Assembly: GCF_048128805.1 (NCBI RefSeq)
Contig: NC_136016.1
Location: 11,196,176-11,260,175, forward strand
From: Centroberyx gerrardi
Taxonomy: Eukaryota; Chordata; Actinopteri; Beryciformes; Berycidae
Reading direction: 5' to 3'
Length of the DNA: 64,000 nucleotides
In this document: positions 47,083 to 60,769 of the stretch, piece by piece
Position numbering within the stretch: the first letter of the stretch is position 1
Layout of the letters: every line of letters begins with the position of its first letter
Position numbers and translations under genes: made by a program
The notes under the pieces: model-generated
What the model saw: the letters and a program-made list of their open reading frames with translations, nothing else
Told to the model about the DNA's origin: nothing
Database searches by the model: none

Positions 47083-50000
47083 ATGAGGAGGAGCTTGCTG
47101 CTGAAGGGCACCACCTGTCTCTTGCAGGTGGCAGCCCGAGGCTCCCCAAGGTTTCTCCACCGAAGACATGTTTCATCCCTCTGTGTGAGACTCCTAACCC
47201 AGAGGCTCACTCACAGGTCGGCTGCGGCTCCATGTTTCCTACACGGACGACTATGGGGTACAGACTACTTGCCACTCAGTGTGACCAGGATGTACAAAAA
47301 GGACGCCAAGTCTAGTTTAGACTTCCCTGCAAGTCCCGTCACAGTCACAGACATCAAGCAGTATCTACGCTCCAAAGACGTTTTATTCCACGACGGGTAC
47401 AGCTGCCTGCACACCCCGAGCATCTTTACGGACTCGGGTTCTAGAAAAGAAAGCTTCTCTATGTTCATTGACAAAACCACCGGCCAGTTCCTGTGCAAAG
47501 ACACGCTGGTGGATGGCAGCTGGGAGGACCTCCAGGACTGTCTGGAGGTGATGCAGAAGGCGGGTCAGGACTTCCTCAGCCCTCATGTGCTGCTGGGATA
47601 TCCGGAAAGTGTGGAGGAGCAGGAGGAGAGGGAGAGGGAGCTGAGTGAGGTGCAGAGGATCTGGTCCAGCTCTGTGCCTCTCTCTGACCTCCCTGAGGAG
47701 GAGGCTCAGCTGATTAAAACCATGTTTCAGGTCCGTGAATGAGTTAGAGATGGACGTGTGGGTGTATCTGAGTAGACATGAGTGATTGAAATTTGTCTTG
47801 TTGTTTCAAATTGTTATACATGTGCGAATACCTCAAGCATCTTCCCTACAGCATCATAATAAAGTGTATCTATGCCTTGTTTCAGATCACAAAGGTCTCT
47901 AATGCCACCCTCAAGCGGTTTGGGGTGAGGCTCTTCAAGCCCACCAAGAGCCTGGTTGTCCCCTGGTTTGGAGGACCTGCCTCCAGCTTGAAAGGCGTCA
48001 AGCTACTATCTGCCCAAACTACTGAGACTGGAAAAGTAGCTTATACTGAAGCCATAGTCCCCAAGTCTAACTCCTACTACAACCTGTTTGGCCTGCCCCT
48101 GGTGGGCCGTATGGACTCTGAGGTGGTGCTGACGGGTCAGGAGCTGGACACCCTGGCTGTGAGCCAGGCCACGGGGCTCCCTAGCGTTGCTCTTCCTCGC
48201 GGGGTCAGCTGCCTTCCACCGATACTGCTGCCCTACCTGGAGCAGTTCAAGCGGGTGACTCTGTGGCTGGGAGACGACATGCGCTCCTGGGAGGCGTCGA
48301 AGATCTTTTCTCGCAAGCTGGGGCTGAAGCGCTGCTCCCTGGTGCGACCGGGCGAGGACCGGCCGTGTCCGGTGGAGGCGCTGGCCCAGGGAATGAACTT
48401 AAGCCGCATCATCAAAGCCTCCATTCCAGCGGCCCATAAGTCCATAGTGTCCTTCAGGCAGCTCCGAGATGATGTGTACGGGGAGCTGGTCAACACGGAG
48501 CAGGTGGCTGGAGTGAAGTGGACACGGTTTCAGGAGCTCAACAGGATCCTGAAAGGCCACCGCAAGGGGGAGCTGACCATCTTCACAGGTATAGGGAGTC
48601 ATGACGTTTAAAGCATAGAACATAAACAATAAGATGTTCACATATTCAGCAGCTTTATTTTGATTAACTAAAATATCCCAAAAAAGAATACTTTGGGGGT
48701 TTGGAGCATTGTAGTGTGTAGGCAGACTGGCTGTGTACCACATACTCTTTTTGTTTTGGGTTTGAATATGACTTCCATCACTCTACAGTGTGTACTAACA
48801 AATAAAGCAGAAATGTCACAACATAATTAAAAATAAGTATGCATTTAGTGTTCTACTCCACAGAAAACGATAGTAACTTACCATGTATTTATTTATGTGT
48901 GTATATTTTTTAAACTTTGTTCACCAGGTCCTACTGGCAGTGGGAAGACCACCTTCATCAGTGAGCTGGCCCTGGACCTTTGCATGCAGGGCGTCAACAC
49001 GTTATGGGGCAGCTTTGAGATCAACAACGTGCGTCTGGCTAAGATCATGCTGACCCAGTTTGCCATGCAGAGGCTGGAGGAGAACTTGGAGCAGTACGAT
49101 TTCTGGGCCGACAAGTTTGAGGAGCTGCCACTCTACTTTATGACTTTCCATGGGCAGCAGAACATCAAGTAAGTCTTATGAATGTCTCAGTCATCCAGCT
49201 AGTAGTGCCTTCATTCTCTGAATGCAACCCCCTGTCCTATTAATCACACCCAGCATTTTATAATTCTGGATATAAGCAAAACTGCTAATTTGCAGTGGAC
49301 GTCAGGCAAGAACAGAGTATCAAGTAATTCAACTGGATTTCTTTAACAGCAGTGGATGGCGGTAGCAGCAGTAGTGAGCTGTAAGAATATGATAGTGCTT
49401 TCTTTAAATTCTTTGATACTGTGCCTCATTTATTAAACTACTGGTATGAATTATTTGAAAGTTATGCTATATCGATGTGCAATCAGAAAGTATTGGGACA
49501 GCGAGTTAGATTAAATCCTTTTGCTGCTGACTCACCTGCAGTGTAATATCGATTTCACATCACAAAAGATTAATACGAGCCAAGAAGAGCATTTTATTAT
49601 GGATTGTTATTGATCTCCACTTTAAACCACATTAAAGCAATGACAACACCAAAAAGACCAAATGTAGCTCATTGTCTCCACACTTGTGTGTTTGAGTAGT
49701 GGATAAACTAGCATGGTCTACTCCGTCTGACCCTTCCTCCAACCTTTTCTGTAGGACAGTGCTTGACACTATGCAGCATGCTGTCTACCTCTATGATATC
49801 AACCATGTCATCATCGACAACCTGCAGTTCATGATGGGCCAGGAAAACCTCACTGTAGACAAGTGAGTAAGAGCTACACCTTTGATTATGACAAATGAGA
49901 AAGTAAACATTCAATTGTTATCCTTAATCTATGTGTCAATATGAATACAGCTGATACCGAAGGCAGCTCTAGGTCATTTTTTCACTCTATATTGTTTGTT

Positions 50001-51171
50001 TGATATGACTTTTCCACAGCGTCTGGTTTGTGATAACAATAAAAATTTAATTTGAATCCCTGACAGATGACAGATGGAAATTAACGTCACTTTTATTTAT
50101 TACTTTTAGTGTGCAATGTCCGTGACAAATACACAAATAAATGATGTTTCATGTGATCCAGGTTTGCCGTCCAGGACCACATCATCGCGGCATTCAGGAA
50201 GTTTGCTACCAACAGCAGCTGCCACGTCACCCTGATCATTCACCCCAGGAAAGAGGAGGATGACAGAGAACTGCAAACAGCATCCATCTTTGGATCTGCT
50301 AAGGTGAGATAAGGGAATCTGGTTGAAGGACACTTTCTATTTACAGCAGGTATTGCATATGTATAATTTTCAGTTCAGTCAATGTGGTGTGGAAACTGAA
50401 GGGCCTTTGACAGAGTATTCATTCTCAAATATTTCATCATGAATTATGTGCGAACTGTTAGTAATCAATTTTGAATAAAATCCACTTACTGGATTACTTG
50501 AATTTAAAATGATTTGACCCCAATCCTGGTTCACACTCCTATTAATTGTAACAAAGGCTAGAAAGTGACAAACCGCTCTTTTGGCCTGGATCTGGAATTG
50601 CAAATGGCAGATTGCCAGACTGGACCTGAACAGTCCAAAGACAAATTCACAGCTTCATAGTTGAAAAGCTCACTTAGTATAATTAGTGCATGTACTTTAT
50701 TCCGCACCCATGCACTCATGTAATGAATTGAGGATATAATGAAAATAGGTGTCCTGACCCTCTTCACAAAGCTGCAGGTGTTTGACCTAACTAAGATAAA
50801 TCTTGACCTTTAACCCCCACCAGGCCAGCCAGGAGGCAGACAACGTCCTCATTCTGCAGGAGAAGAAGCTGGTCACCTGTCCCGGCCGCAGGTCCCTGCA
50901 GGTGACCAAGAACCGCTTTGACGGAGACGTGGGCATCTTCCCCCTGGATTTCCTCAAGGCCTCGCTCACCTTCTCGGCTCCCGTCAAGGGCAAGCTCAAG
51001 CTGAGGAAGGTCAGCAAGCCCGAAAACGAGGAGGTCAAGGAGGTCGAGGTGGCAGTGAAGAAGGAAGAGGCGACTGTTAAGAAAGAGAAGGCAGAGAAAG
51101 CAGCCAAAACAACTAAGACTCCACGGGCTGTTAAGACTCCTGCAGCAGCAAAGGAAACCATGGCAAAGTGA
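47083..51171 (+). CDS. twnk: twnk: Twinkle mitochondrial DNA helicase, 6 coding exons
   Basis: Coding exons are 47083-47730, 47886-48588, 48928-49168, 49755-49862, 50162-50303 and 50824-51171. Introns are GT-AG and the frame closes at 729 residues (human 684). The first 60 residues hold many Arg and no Asp or Glu, a mitochondrial targeting sequence. A primase-like region follows ([37 protein letters not shown]) and then the RecA-like, T7 gp4-type helicase: Walker [10 protein letters not shown] from residue 451, [11 protein letters not shown], Walker B VIIDN with Asp 552, VTLIIHPRK, and [15 protein letters not shown]. Twinkle forms a ring that unwinds mtDNA ahead of DNA polymerase gamma. The C-terminal about 60 residues are unusually Lys/Ala/Glu-rich. 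The exon 1 donor (CAG|GTCCGT) is weak. Confidence 0.97.
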
Positions 51172-51959
51172 TGATGTGGAGCGTTCATGGACACTAGGGT
51201 GCATTTTCTGTATTGATGGTGATCAGGGGTCAGTTTTACCATTTTCACAATAATATTTGGGGGTCAGAAAAGGGGAAGGAAAGCTGATCCCAAGTCAACT
51301 TTGCCCTGGAACCATAAATAATGATCGTTATATATTATAACATGATACTATGTGATAATTCTGACATGATGTTTTTTGATATAAAGTCAGAAGGTTTATG
51401 TTAATAATACAAGTTTGACTAAAAACTGGAGTTGTATGATATATTGTGGTAAGGCATATATATATAAATGTATATGATGGAATATGATATGAAATGACAG
51501 CGCTGATAGTAATTCACAATGAATCATATAGTTAGACCCAAAAAGTTAGAGGTTATTAAAGATTGATTTCATTATGGAATGGAATATGGAAGGAAACCAG
51601 AATGTGGAAAGAGACATCTAAAGTGTTAGTAGTTGGTTAAAGTTGAATGGTGTAAACGATATTGGACTTTTTTACAGTTTCTAAAGCTTTTGTATACAGC
51701 CATCACTGTATGTTAAGACTGAATTCTCCGGTGAATTGTTGATGAAATTTAACTTGTTCTTCAATTTCAAAGAAGACTGTGATATCAAAAGCTAGTTTTT
51801 ATACTAGTGTTCCATGGTACTTTCATGGTAAAACACTACTGTTTTGTCTGTGTGTGTCTGCTTGTCAGGATGATATAAGCACTTACACAGTGTCATAATG
51901 TGCTCTCTACTGATTTTTTACAGTGATGATTATCATGAATGAAATGCTTGTTTTTGTTA

Positions 51960-51965
51960 AATAAA
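51960..51965 (+). terminator. twnk poly(A) signal
   Basis: Exact AATAAA about 790 bp after the twnk stop, with GT-rich sequence downstream. The interval from 51172 to here is AT-rich and non-coding, as expected of a 3' UTR. Confidence 0.6.
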
Positions 51966-53595
51966 ATGCTTGTGATAAAGCTGTTTGACTGCGTTTTCAC
52001 CATTGGCCAATAGGGGGCGTTTGTGTCTTACAGATGACAGTTCAGGTCATTCTAGATAAAGGATGATGGGGCATTAACCTACACAGCAAGTGTCACCGAC
52101 CCTATTTACACCTGGCATTAAAATCTGACTGTAGACATGTATTTAATTAAGCTTTGTATTTAGACTTCAACATTGACTATTTTAACATTATAAAAAAAAA
52201 TCTATTGTAACTATTGCCTTGGATGTCAGAGTGATTTATAAGTGTAATTAAAGAAAGCATGATAGTGCACAGTCATGTGCAGGAGCTGGCAGAATACCTG
52301 TATAGCTGAACAGCTTGCTATATTTGTTCTGCACCTTAGGAGAAACTGCCAACAGTGCAGATGCTGTTCCCCTGTATTGGCAGACATCAATCTGAGCCTC
52401 AGGACTGATAACCGTTCATATAAATCTATCAGTGGGAGTGATTATTTGCAAGAGCGTCAAAGATCTTTGGCCTCCTTTTTTTTTTTTTTTTTATCTTTCA
52501 GGGTTGTGTGTTGGCTCTAATTATAAAGGAAACTGACGTGCCTTTGAACACTGATGAAAAAAGGGGGTCACATTACCCATTACTTTGGTGTTGGGCGGGT
52601 GGTAAATAGATGAGGCTTCTATAGGTTTTCTCTCACCTGCCTAATGCTTTCTCCTTATTGGCAGAAGGAGCCATCTCCAGTGTCAGATTACACAATAAAT
52701 TATTTAGAGTGAGTGAGTTTTAATAAAAACAAAGTGTGTTGCGCAGCTATCTATACACTGCATATGAATATTTCATGGGTAAAAATCCAAGTGTTTCACC
52801 TCCACTGGTGCGGGGTTACATGTAGCATCAGCTGCTTTCAGAGTTGAGAAAATCTGCATTATAAATTGCTGCAAGATGTATTGATGGTGGAAGCGTTGTC
52901 CTATTTCCTCACAGTCGCTGCATGTCAGTGAAGCCAAATAAAATTCAGATTCACAAACAGGGTACGGTTCAGAGTGGGAATATGAGACTATGTGTTTTAT
53001 ATCGGGGCCTCTTTGATGTTTTTCAACCCTGGCAACCATTTTGAGAAAATCTTGTCTCACCCAGGGAATCAGACTCGTTAAAATATTAAACATCCTAGGA
53101 CTCTGGAAGTCTCATTAAAACATTCTAGGACTCTTGTCATGACCCATCAGAAACAAGCCCACCCCAGGCTTTTAATCGTAACATGAACATCACATGCCAC
53201 CCAGATGATAGAGGTAGAGATGCCATTGTGATTTTAGTTTCTGAAGTACTGTTTCATATTGTTCTACCCTCCTTTAGTTCACAGAGTGGGACCTCTCTGT
53301 CTCTCTCTGAGATCCTTACTGGCATCATTTTTGATGGTGCGGGCCAGGGACGCTCCTGGCACTGGACTCAGTTTATATACACATGGCATGCGGACTCCTG
53401 AGCGCCTTGGCTAGCTGGAGCTGTAAAATATTGTTCTAAGTTGTGGGAATAATCCCTCTGCAAAAAAAACCCCAATACACTGTTGTCTTTTACTGTACAC
53501 AGTGAGACGCAGGTTGTATTTGGCGTGAGAAGGAAGGAAAACAGGCTGTAGGAGGTTGTGATGGAGAGGCTTCATGTGTATGTGTATGTGTGTTT

Positions 53596-53598
<3 letters not shown>

Positions 53599-53632
<34 letters not shown>
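53599..53632. repeat. (GT)n microsatellite
   Basis: Clean GT run with shorter GT words just upstream. Confidence 0.95.
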
Positions 53633-53635
<3 letters not shown>

Positions 53636-55453
53636 ATGCACGTAAAACACTTTGGATGAGATGGCAGGAGGGAGACAGTTTCTGGGAAGATGTGGTGATA
53701 GCTGGGTTTACGTTCTATCATTTTCCTCTCATTTCTGAGGCTTACTGTAATACTCTGTTTTCGTGTGAATGTTTTACTGCTGTGTAAGTACACACTGCTT
53801 TCCATAATGACTACAGGCTGTGTGCTGGATGGGTCTGGGTGTCCTCTTGACTGTGTGGGTGTGGGATATGGCTGCTGAGGCCAGTGAATGGGGCTCTTTG
53901 TGTTTTAAGGCGTTCCTGCACCCAGATGATGGCAGCTCCGTCGCTTGCCAGCTCCTCAGACGGGGGAAAAACACACAAAAACTTGAATGAATATGACGCA
54001 TATGCATGCAATCACGTGTGCCCGCACTTTTACACAGTATTTTCTCAAATCTTTACAATCTCAGCATCCAGTGATATATGGCATTACTGTTTACTTCCTT
54101 CAACAAAGCTTTCAAAGATCATACGTCAAATTTTCATTTCTTTTGCGCAGAGTAAACAGAGAACAACAGGTGGTGAATGAAGTGGCCTATTTTGAACATG
54201 TAACTAGATTAAATATTGAAATGGCTTTGTTCTTCAAAGTGCAGCACTGGAGGTCTGATTGTTCCCTTTTGTTTTCAATGGTTAGCACTGATCAGAGCTT
54301 CGCATGCTTATTGAAATAGCTGCCATCTGGAGAGGGGAGGAGATGAAACAACTTGAGTTACACAGCTCTTTATCATGAAGGAAACAAACTGTGAAGAAAC
54401 CAAAGGAATTCCACTTCATCAGAACGGGGATATGAGAGGTGAAGGGAAAGATGTTTTTATTGAACCCTGCCACTGATAAACCCCCGTCTTATGCAGAATT
54501 TGACCAGGTATTCATACTGAAAACATTATGATCAGATGTAATATATTGTATGTACCTAAAACATATTAGAAATAAGTCTAGTTATGACTCTATAAACTGG
54601 AAAAAGCATCTCAACAATCAGTGAACAACGAACTGGAGGCCCTGGCTACTCCTGATAGTACTGCTGATGGGCTGCATGGATACATGACATGCATGCATAG
54701 TTCTCCGCCCCATTAGCTGCCCTTCACTAAGGCAACTATTTGACCAAATCTGGAGGCAATTTCAGGACCTTCAATCAAAGTCCATCAGCGAGGGGCTTTG
54801 GCACAGCAAAGGAACTTTGCTCAAAGTCCAAGAGGGGATCGTATTCACAGTATTCTCAGCTCTTCTCTCTTGGACGTTGAGAGAAGATAGTATTGTATCG
54901 ACTGGAGTAAAGCCGGTTCAGAAAACATGATTAGCATCGTTTTATTATATTTCTCCTTTCTGGAAGAACTAGGCACAAAGAAGGAACCTACAGTGGAAAG
55001 GTTTCTTGGACACAAACGCAGCCTTTCTTTTGAAGCACAACAACAGCTGCGTGTGCACTTTGTAGTTGCTTGAATGGGAGCTTTATACACGCTCTGAACT
55101 GTAGGGAATTGTTCTCTTTGTCTCTATATTTGATCCTGCAACAAATTCACTCTCTCAATGATTTCTGATCATTTCTTCTTCAATGTAACGTGAATATTTC
55201 AATGAGACATAGGCTGATGTCTTCTTCTTGTGGTGAATAATGCACAGCAGCCTAGTCACGTTGCTTTGGTTGTGTTGTTGTACATTCTCAACTAATCTTT
55301 ACTTCCATAGATATTTTCCTCTTGGTTGATTTGCTCTGTCATGTTTTTGCTAATAGTACACAGGCATTTACATATTTTTTGTGATGAACAGACTTGGGTC
55401 CAATAGTCTTTTCGCAAATAATTCTCTGCATTTGTCTGAGCATGCTTGGTGTT

Positions 55454-55588
55454 CCAGATGGGTGGGGTTAACTGCGTAAGGGCAGTTCAGATGCCAGGTA
55501 TGTTGTCAGTATACTTAATTGAATTTCAAATACATTCTTGTGACTATCTAAACTTTCTGGTCCTGCTTGGCAAACCCCACCCATCTGG
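55454..55588. repeat. inverted repeat with 16-bp perfect arms
   Basis: CCAGATGGGTGGGGTT at 55454-55469 is the exact reverse complement of 55573-55588. The spacer is 103 bp and AT-rich. It could be a very short non-autonomous element or a chance hairpin; I see no obvious target duplication. Confidence 0.7.
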
Positions 55589-56388
55589 CACTTCTAGGAG
55601 ATTAAAACAAACAGTGAGAAGCCATTTGACCCAGGTCTGATGTTAGAATAGAGAGCATGAGAGAACTTGTTGAGGAGTATATTGAGAGCATGGAGTAAGT
55701 TGAGTAGTACATTGGATTTGTCTGTGTCACATGACGATTTCCCTTTTCAATGACAATTAAATAACTTCCAAGATGGGAAACTGGGATAACTTTGGACCCA
55801 GCATTCAGAACAATAAAGTTCCTAAAAATACCAAGGAAACATTGCAGACTTCTGACATTAGAGACAATGAGGCTACTGATCATGAATGTTCATAAATAAT
55901 GAACCATCTTTAATCATCATAACTAGTGATGAGACTTTAAGCACCATTCCCACAATAGCAATAGCACTGGGTGGGAGGACGAGCGTGTCTTGTTCCTCTG
56001 TGCGTGCCGACAGACCGTGCAGATGTGACTCAGGCTGCTTGCAGACAGACCAGAGGCCATCTCAGACTCCCAGCTGATTCAAGATGCCCCACCGTCCCCT
56101 GAATGTCAGGACGCGAGGGGGCTTCACTTCACTCTGCCTCACCAACTCACGTGCACTCTGCACGTTTGACCCACATTACCCCACCCAATGTCTGCCGCTG
56201 CGTATATTAATAACCAAATCCTCCCCTCTGTGTTCCCAGACCAAATGAAAAGCTCGTGTTTCAGCTCATTATGTGAACTCGATGTTTCTGTTTAAGGACT
56301 GAGTGTGATGATGAGGAGACACGGCACTGGAAGGAATTGTAGTATGTTCCTGAGTTGAGGGTCTCGATTGACATAAGACATTATCAGA

Positions 56389-56698
56389 CACTACCAGTCA
56401 AACGTTTGGACACACCTGATTGAATGTGCTATGCTTTTCATTATCTTAAAGCCATTTTGATCTAAAGCCTTATGCTTAAATGCTTGAAATTTGTTTGTTA
56501 GACAAATATAAATAGTGAAGTTGATGCCTATGTATGAATTTCTTTCCAAAGCCTTTGTCTTTTCATCAAGGCAAAGGGTGGCTACTTTAAAGAATCTAAA
56601 ATATAAGATAGTTTTGATTTGTTTACTATAATTCTAAAATGTGAATAATAGTAAAAAATAGAGAAAAATGCGTGTGTCCAAACTTTTGACTGGTAGTG
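56389..56698. mobile_element. Tc1/mariner-like MITE, 310 bp
   Basis: The ends at 56389-56415 and 56672-56698 are 27-bp inverted repeats with one mismatch (core ACTACCAGTCAAA and TTTGACTGGTAGT). TA follows the right end, as in Tc1/mariner insertions; the left TA has decayed. No transposase is present. The ends resemble a Tc1-like family common in teleosts. A second, truncated copy is at 31425-31803. Confidence 0.85.
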
Positions 56699-57959
56699 TA
56701 TGCCTCAGTCAAAGTAAATTTAGGTAGCTTTGAACTGTGAGGACCTTGATTCACAGAGGAGGACAGCTCAGTGAACTCAACATGAGCTGGACCCCTCTGA
56801 GGACGCCCGCAGGGCTTTGCCTCTCTCTTCCCCTGGCTGGCAGGTAGAAAGGTTCACCTACAGTCATCTAAAGGTCATCCAGCACGTGTCGCTTTTGGAC
56901 TGCTCTCTCGCTGCGGTCACACGGAGTCTCATCCCGGTTACAGCACCCTCGCAGGTCCCATTCTGTGCTGGTATGTGTGTATCCAGGACCTTGGCCCTCC
57001 TGATGCTCGGTCTCTTGGAGGACACGCTCGCGTCTCAAATGCTGAGCTGTCGTGTGACATTAGCGATGGGCCTTCAGTGGAGCCGTCCGCCCCCGCTGAC
57101 AGATCCGCACTGTAAACACCTGCTGTCTCGGTGTGCCTGACTGGCCGCGCTCTTGCCTTTTGAACACGACAGGGAAAGCTTTTTGAGAGACAGCGCTGGG
57201 CCCGGGGCTTATGTAACGCCCAGATCTGGCCAAAGAGAATGCTGAGGGGCTTAATCTGCCCTGGCACCGTCGGTGTGGATGCTGTTCAAGGGCCCCGGGG
57301 GGACTGGAGAGGGAGTGAGAGCGTCCCCTCTTACTTAGCAGCTCTGCTTTTTTCAGCGTGCCGGAAAAATTAGGGGAGGTTAAAGGGATTCTATGGTAAA
57401 GGGGCAGGTGGGTTGACAATAAGAGGATAATTAGAGTGGTAGGAGATGAGAGCGTTAGGGGATGAGGGTGCTGGTAGAGACAGTAGCGGCTGAGGTGGAG
57501 GGAATAAATGAGTACTGGAAACTGTTAAGTGGGGCTTTTAGAAGGAGCCACCTCTGTAAGGCTTTTAGATGAGTGGAGGGCCTCATTCCTCTGAGGAGAG
57601 CGGTCAGAATTAGCATCCTACAAACTGGAGGAGTGAGGCTCTTGGCAGGGCTTCAGCACCTCACACCGGACTTCTTTAATTCAGAGAGAGAGAGAGAGAT
57701 AGAGAGGGAGAAAGAGAGAGAGAGCTATGCTCAGCCAACCAGGAATATTCCATGGCCAGTCCAAAGAAAATGCCCATTCACTCTCAAATTAGCCGTCTGC
57801 ATGGCCACCTTCAAAGGAGGCCCCTCTCTACCTAATCTTCTCAGACTAAGTGTGCACACACTGACCGTCTGCTTCATAAAAGCCTGTGTGCAGCAAACCA
57901 GAGCCAATGATCGCTCAGTGCAGCAGTTAATTGAAGCATTATCGGCATAAGCTTGGACG

Positions 57960-58110
57960 CATAAGCTGATTACCTAACGGTGCAGCATCCTTCATAAAGA
58001 TACATACAAAATATACCAGCATGCAATTTATAAATGCTGAAAATGGGCAATTTCAAGGCCGCTATATGCCATTAATTAAGATACTATGCAAATACTAGCC
58101 AGATGTGGAT
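57960..58110. promoter_or_regulatory. candidate conserved non-coding element
   Basis: Repeat-poor AT-rich sequence carrying TTAATTAA and ATGCAAAT (octamer) words within about 25 bp of each other. Judged by texture only. Confidence 0.2.
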
Positions 58111-60769
58111 AGAAGAGACTTGAGTGCAGTGTCTGAAGTGTGTACTGAATATTCAACTCAAACGCTGCATGAACCAATCGCATATTTTAATTCTGCTCCT
58201 CAATTTAAAAAAAATGGCCAAAATTTGATAATGGGATCAAAGTAAGTGCACTATTCTCTAAATGACAAAGCAATTCCCTTGGCACTCTGATACCAAGATT
58301 AGCTGGCTCAGGGAGTCTTTGGCTGCTGGCTGCTCAAGTCTCCAGCCAATCATAACAAAAGAAATTTTGTTTTGAATTCCTGCAGAAAATAAACATACAG
58401 AGCTAATATGGCATCATGCCAAAAATGTTAATGTTCATATCAAGTGACATGTTCTGTTCAGACCTGAAGCTGCATAAATCATTTTACAAAGAAATAAATA
58501 ACACATAATGCACATGCATAACATCTGAGGCTCAAAGCTTAGTGACAGACAAAAGAAGGGACAAATGTGTAGAATGTTTCTGATTGCTTCGCTGTTACAA
58601 AACATATGGAAATCTGATTCATAATCGACTTGTCCTGATTAAGAAAAGCATTAACACCATATGCCCCAGTCACTTGTAGGACAAACTGTTTAATGTGAGT
58701 GACATAATGACAATACTCTGGGTGATGACTTCATGGTAATACTGCCTATAGTTCCACACCAGTTGCTGTCCATCACATTTCTCATAGGGAAAATAAATAG
58801 GGAAATAGGGAAAAACACCTATCAGACACTATAATTTTCTGCACTCACTCCCATGCTGTGTTATTTTTCTGACAGAGCATGTACGTTTTCAAATATAGGA
58901 ACCAAATCATTTTAAACACCGCAAACTAGTTCTGTCTTATGCAAAGTTTTGGAATTGTTTGCTCATCTTGAAGGCATTCATGTGACACATCAGACAAGCA
59001 GCTAGATTATCCATCTGCTCCTAAATATGCATATATAGAAAACAGTCTGTCTATTGTCAGGCTAGTTGCATGACGCCTTCAAACCTCTGAACAGGAAATG
59101 TGGATGGTGAACGAAACCTTACAGTCATAACATGCCTTTGTTGAGTTGTTTACTCGGAGCAATCTGATCACAGCATTCCTCTTCTTTATCAGTTAAAGTC
59201 TTTCGGTAATAAATTGAAGGAGCGTCATAATTGTGTGTTTATAATAGCTTTGCAGCTGCGTTTTTCAAAGACGCAGGCCGCACCTCGTCTGGAAAGACAG
59301 GACCCATAATTCCTCGTGCACCATATGCTCCTGATCACTTTCACAGACGAGACGGGCAGCGAGGCCACGGGAAACTCCACGGTCCACAGGACACAGCATC
59401 CCAGCACACTGATGCAACACACTGTTCAATCCATAGAGAATGAAGGTTATCTTAGCTATAGAGCACAGGCCAAGGCTACTGGTCTGTGTAGCAAGCAGAG
59501 ATTAAGTGGAAGGTAAACCCACAGCAACTCACTTTACCCACCTTTTGATTTATAAAAGCGACTTTACCCTCCTTAATATTCACTTATTCATATGAATTCA
59601 TAGCATATATCATTCTCTGTAGTATCAGACTCCACAAAAATAGATATTTTTATGATATAAAACACAAATAAATACAGTTATGAAAATGTTTATGAGTAAT
59701 GAAAGTACTTTTTTTAATTTAAATTTACACTGAATGCACAAGATATTAGGGGCATGTACTTTTTTCATGAAGTACACTGGTAAAAGCCATTATCCCTTAT
59801 TGATTTCCCTTATCAAATCAAAAAAAGGGGGATGTAGATAAAGAGACGTTAGAGAATGTGATGAGATGTGGATTGTACAACAGGGGCTGCAGCTCAATAT
59901 CAGATGCCCCTAATACTTGGTACATTCAGTGTATCTTATTTGTTCATCTTATGGTGATTATTGACTGGTGTTCATAGTGTTGCCACCTTTGTATTTAACC
60001 ACCGCATCACTGGTCACAAGTGTTGTGACCGGACACAAACAATAGAGCCTGGTAGGCAGGTCAGAGAGCATGGAGCACATGATATGAGGTTTTGTTTGAG
60101 CTCCTGACACTGTGAGCAGCAGATCAAGGTGAAACAGGCAAGCTGTGTGGGTTCAGGTGCCAGCAGGTCATTCCCCTTATTCCCCTGACTTGTCATTTAT
60201 GCATTCTGTTTTTGTTATACCATTTTCCTCCTTGTTGAGCATTGTTTTCATTTAGCTTCATCATTTGTGTTCTTGATTTTGTCTGTGTGTTTCCTTGTTT
60301 CTTTTGCGGTGAATTGTTTTAGATGTCCTTTTTAGCTCGCCGGCACTGAATCTGAAATGTTTTCTATTGTTTCAGTGTTTTATCATTTTTATAACCACAA
60401 ATACCTGCATTAAAAAAAACGCTGAGAGAAGAGCACTGCTGGATAAATAATGGGAAAGGTCAATGACGTGATGAAACAAGTGAGATGTACAAGCAGAGGG
60501 AAGTTGGTGTGTGTTTTTCAACAAATATATATCTTGTAAAATCAAATGTCAAATGCAAAATAATGGGGAATATTAAGAAAGTACACAAATACTGTTCATG
60601 GAGTCCTGGTAAAACTTCAAACATGTCTTTCCCTGGCTTCCTCTGCACATGGGAGCGCCTCATGTTGTCAAAATGGAAAGCGCCGCAGTTTCAGGTTCAG
60701 GAAATGGATTCTCAAATTACTTAGCAGAGATGGAAGGGCCATTTCTGAGTGAAATGAGTTGCACCCTCA

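Noticed and set aside
56817-57419. Overlapping ORFs of about 105-120 codons on both strands
   Set aside because: They match no family I know, lack splice context, and occur in locally GC-richer DNA where long chance frames are expected.
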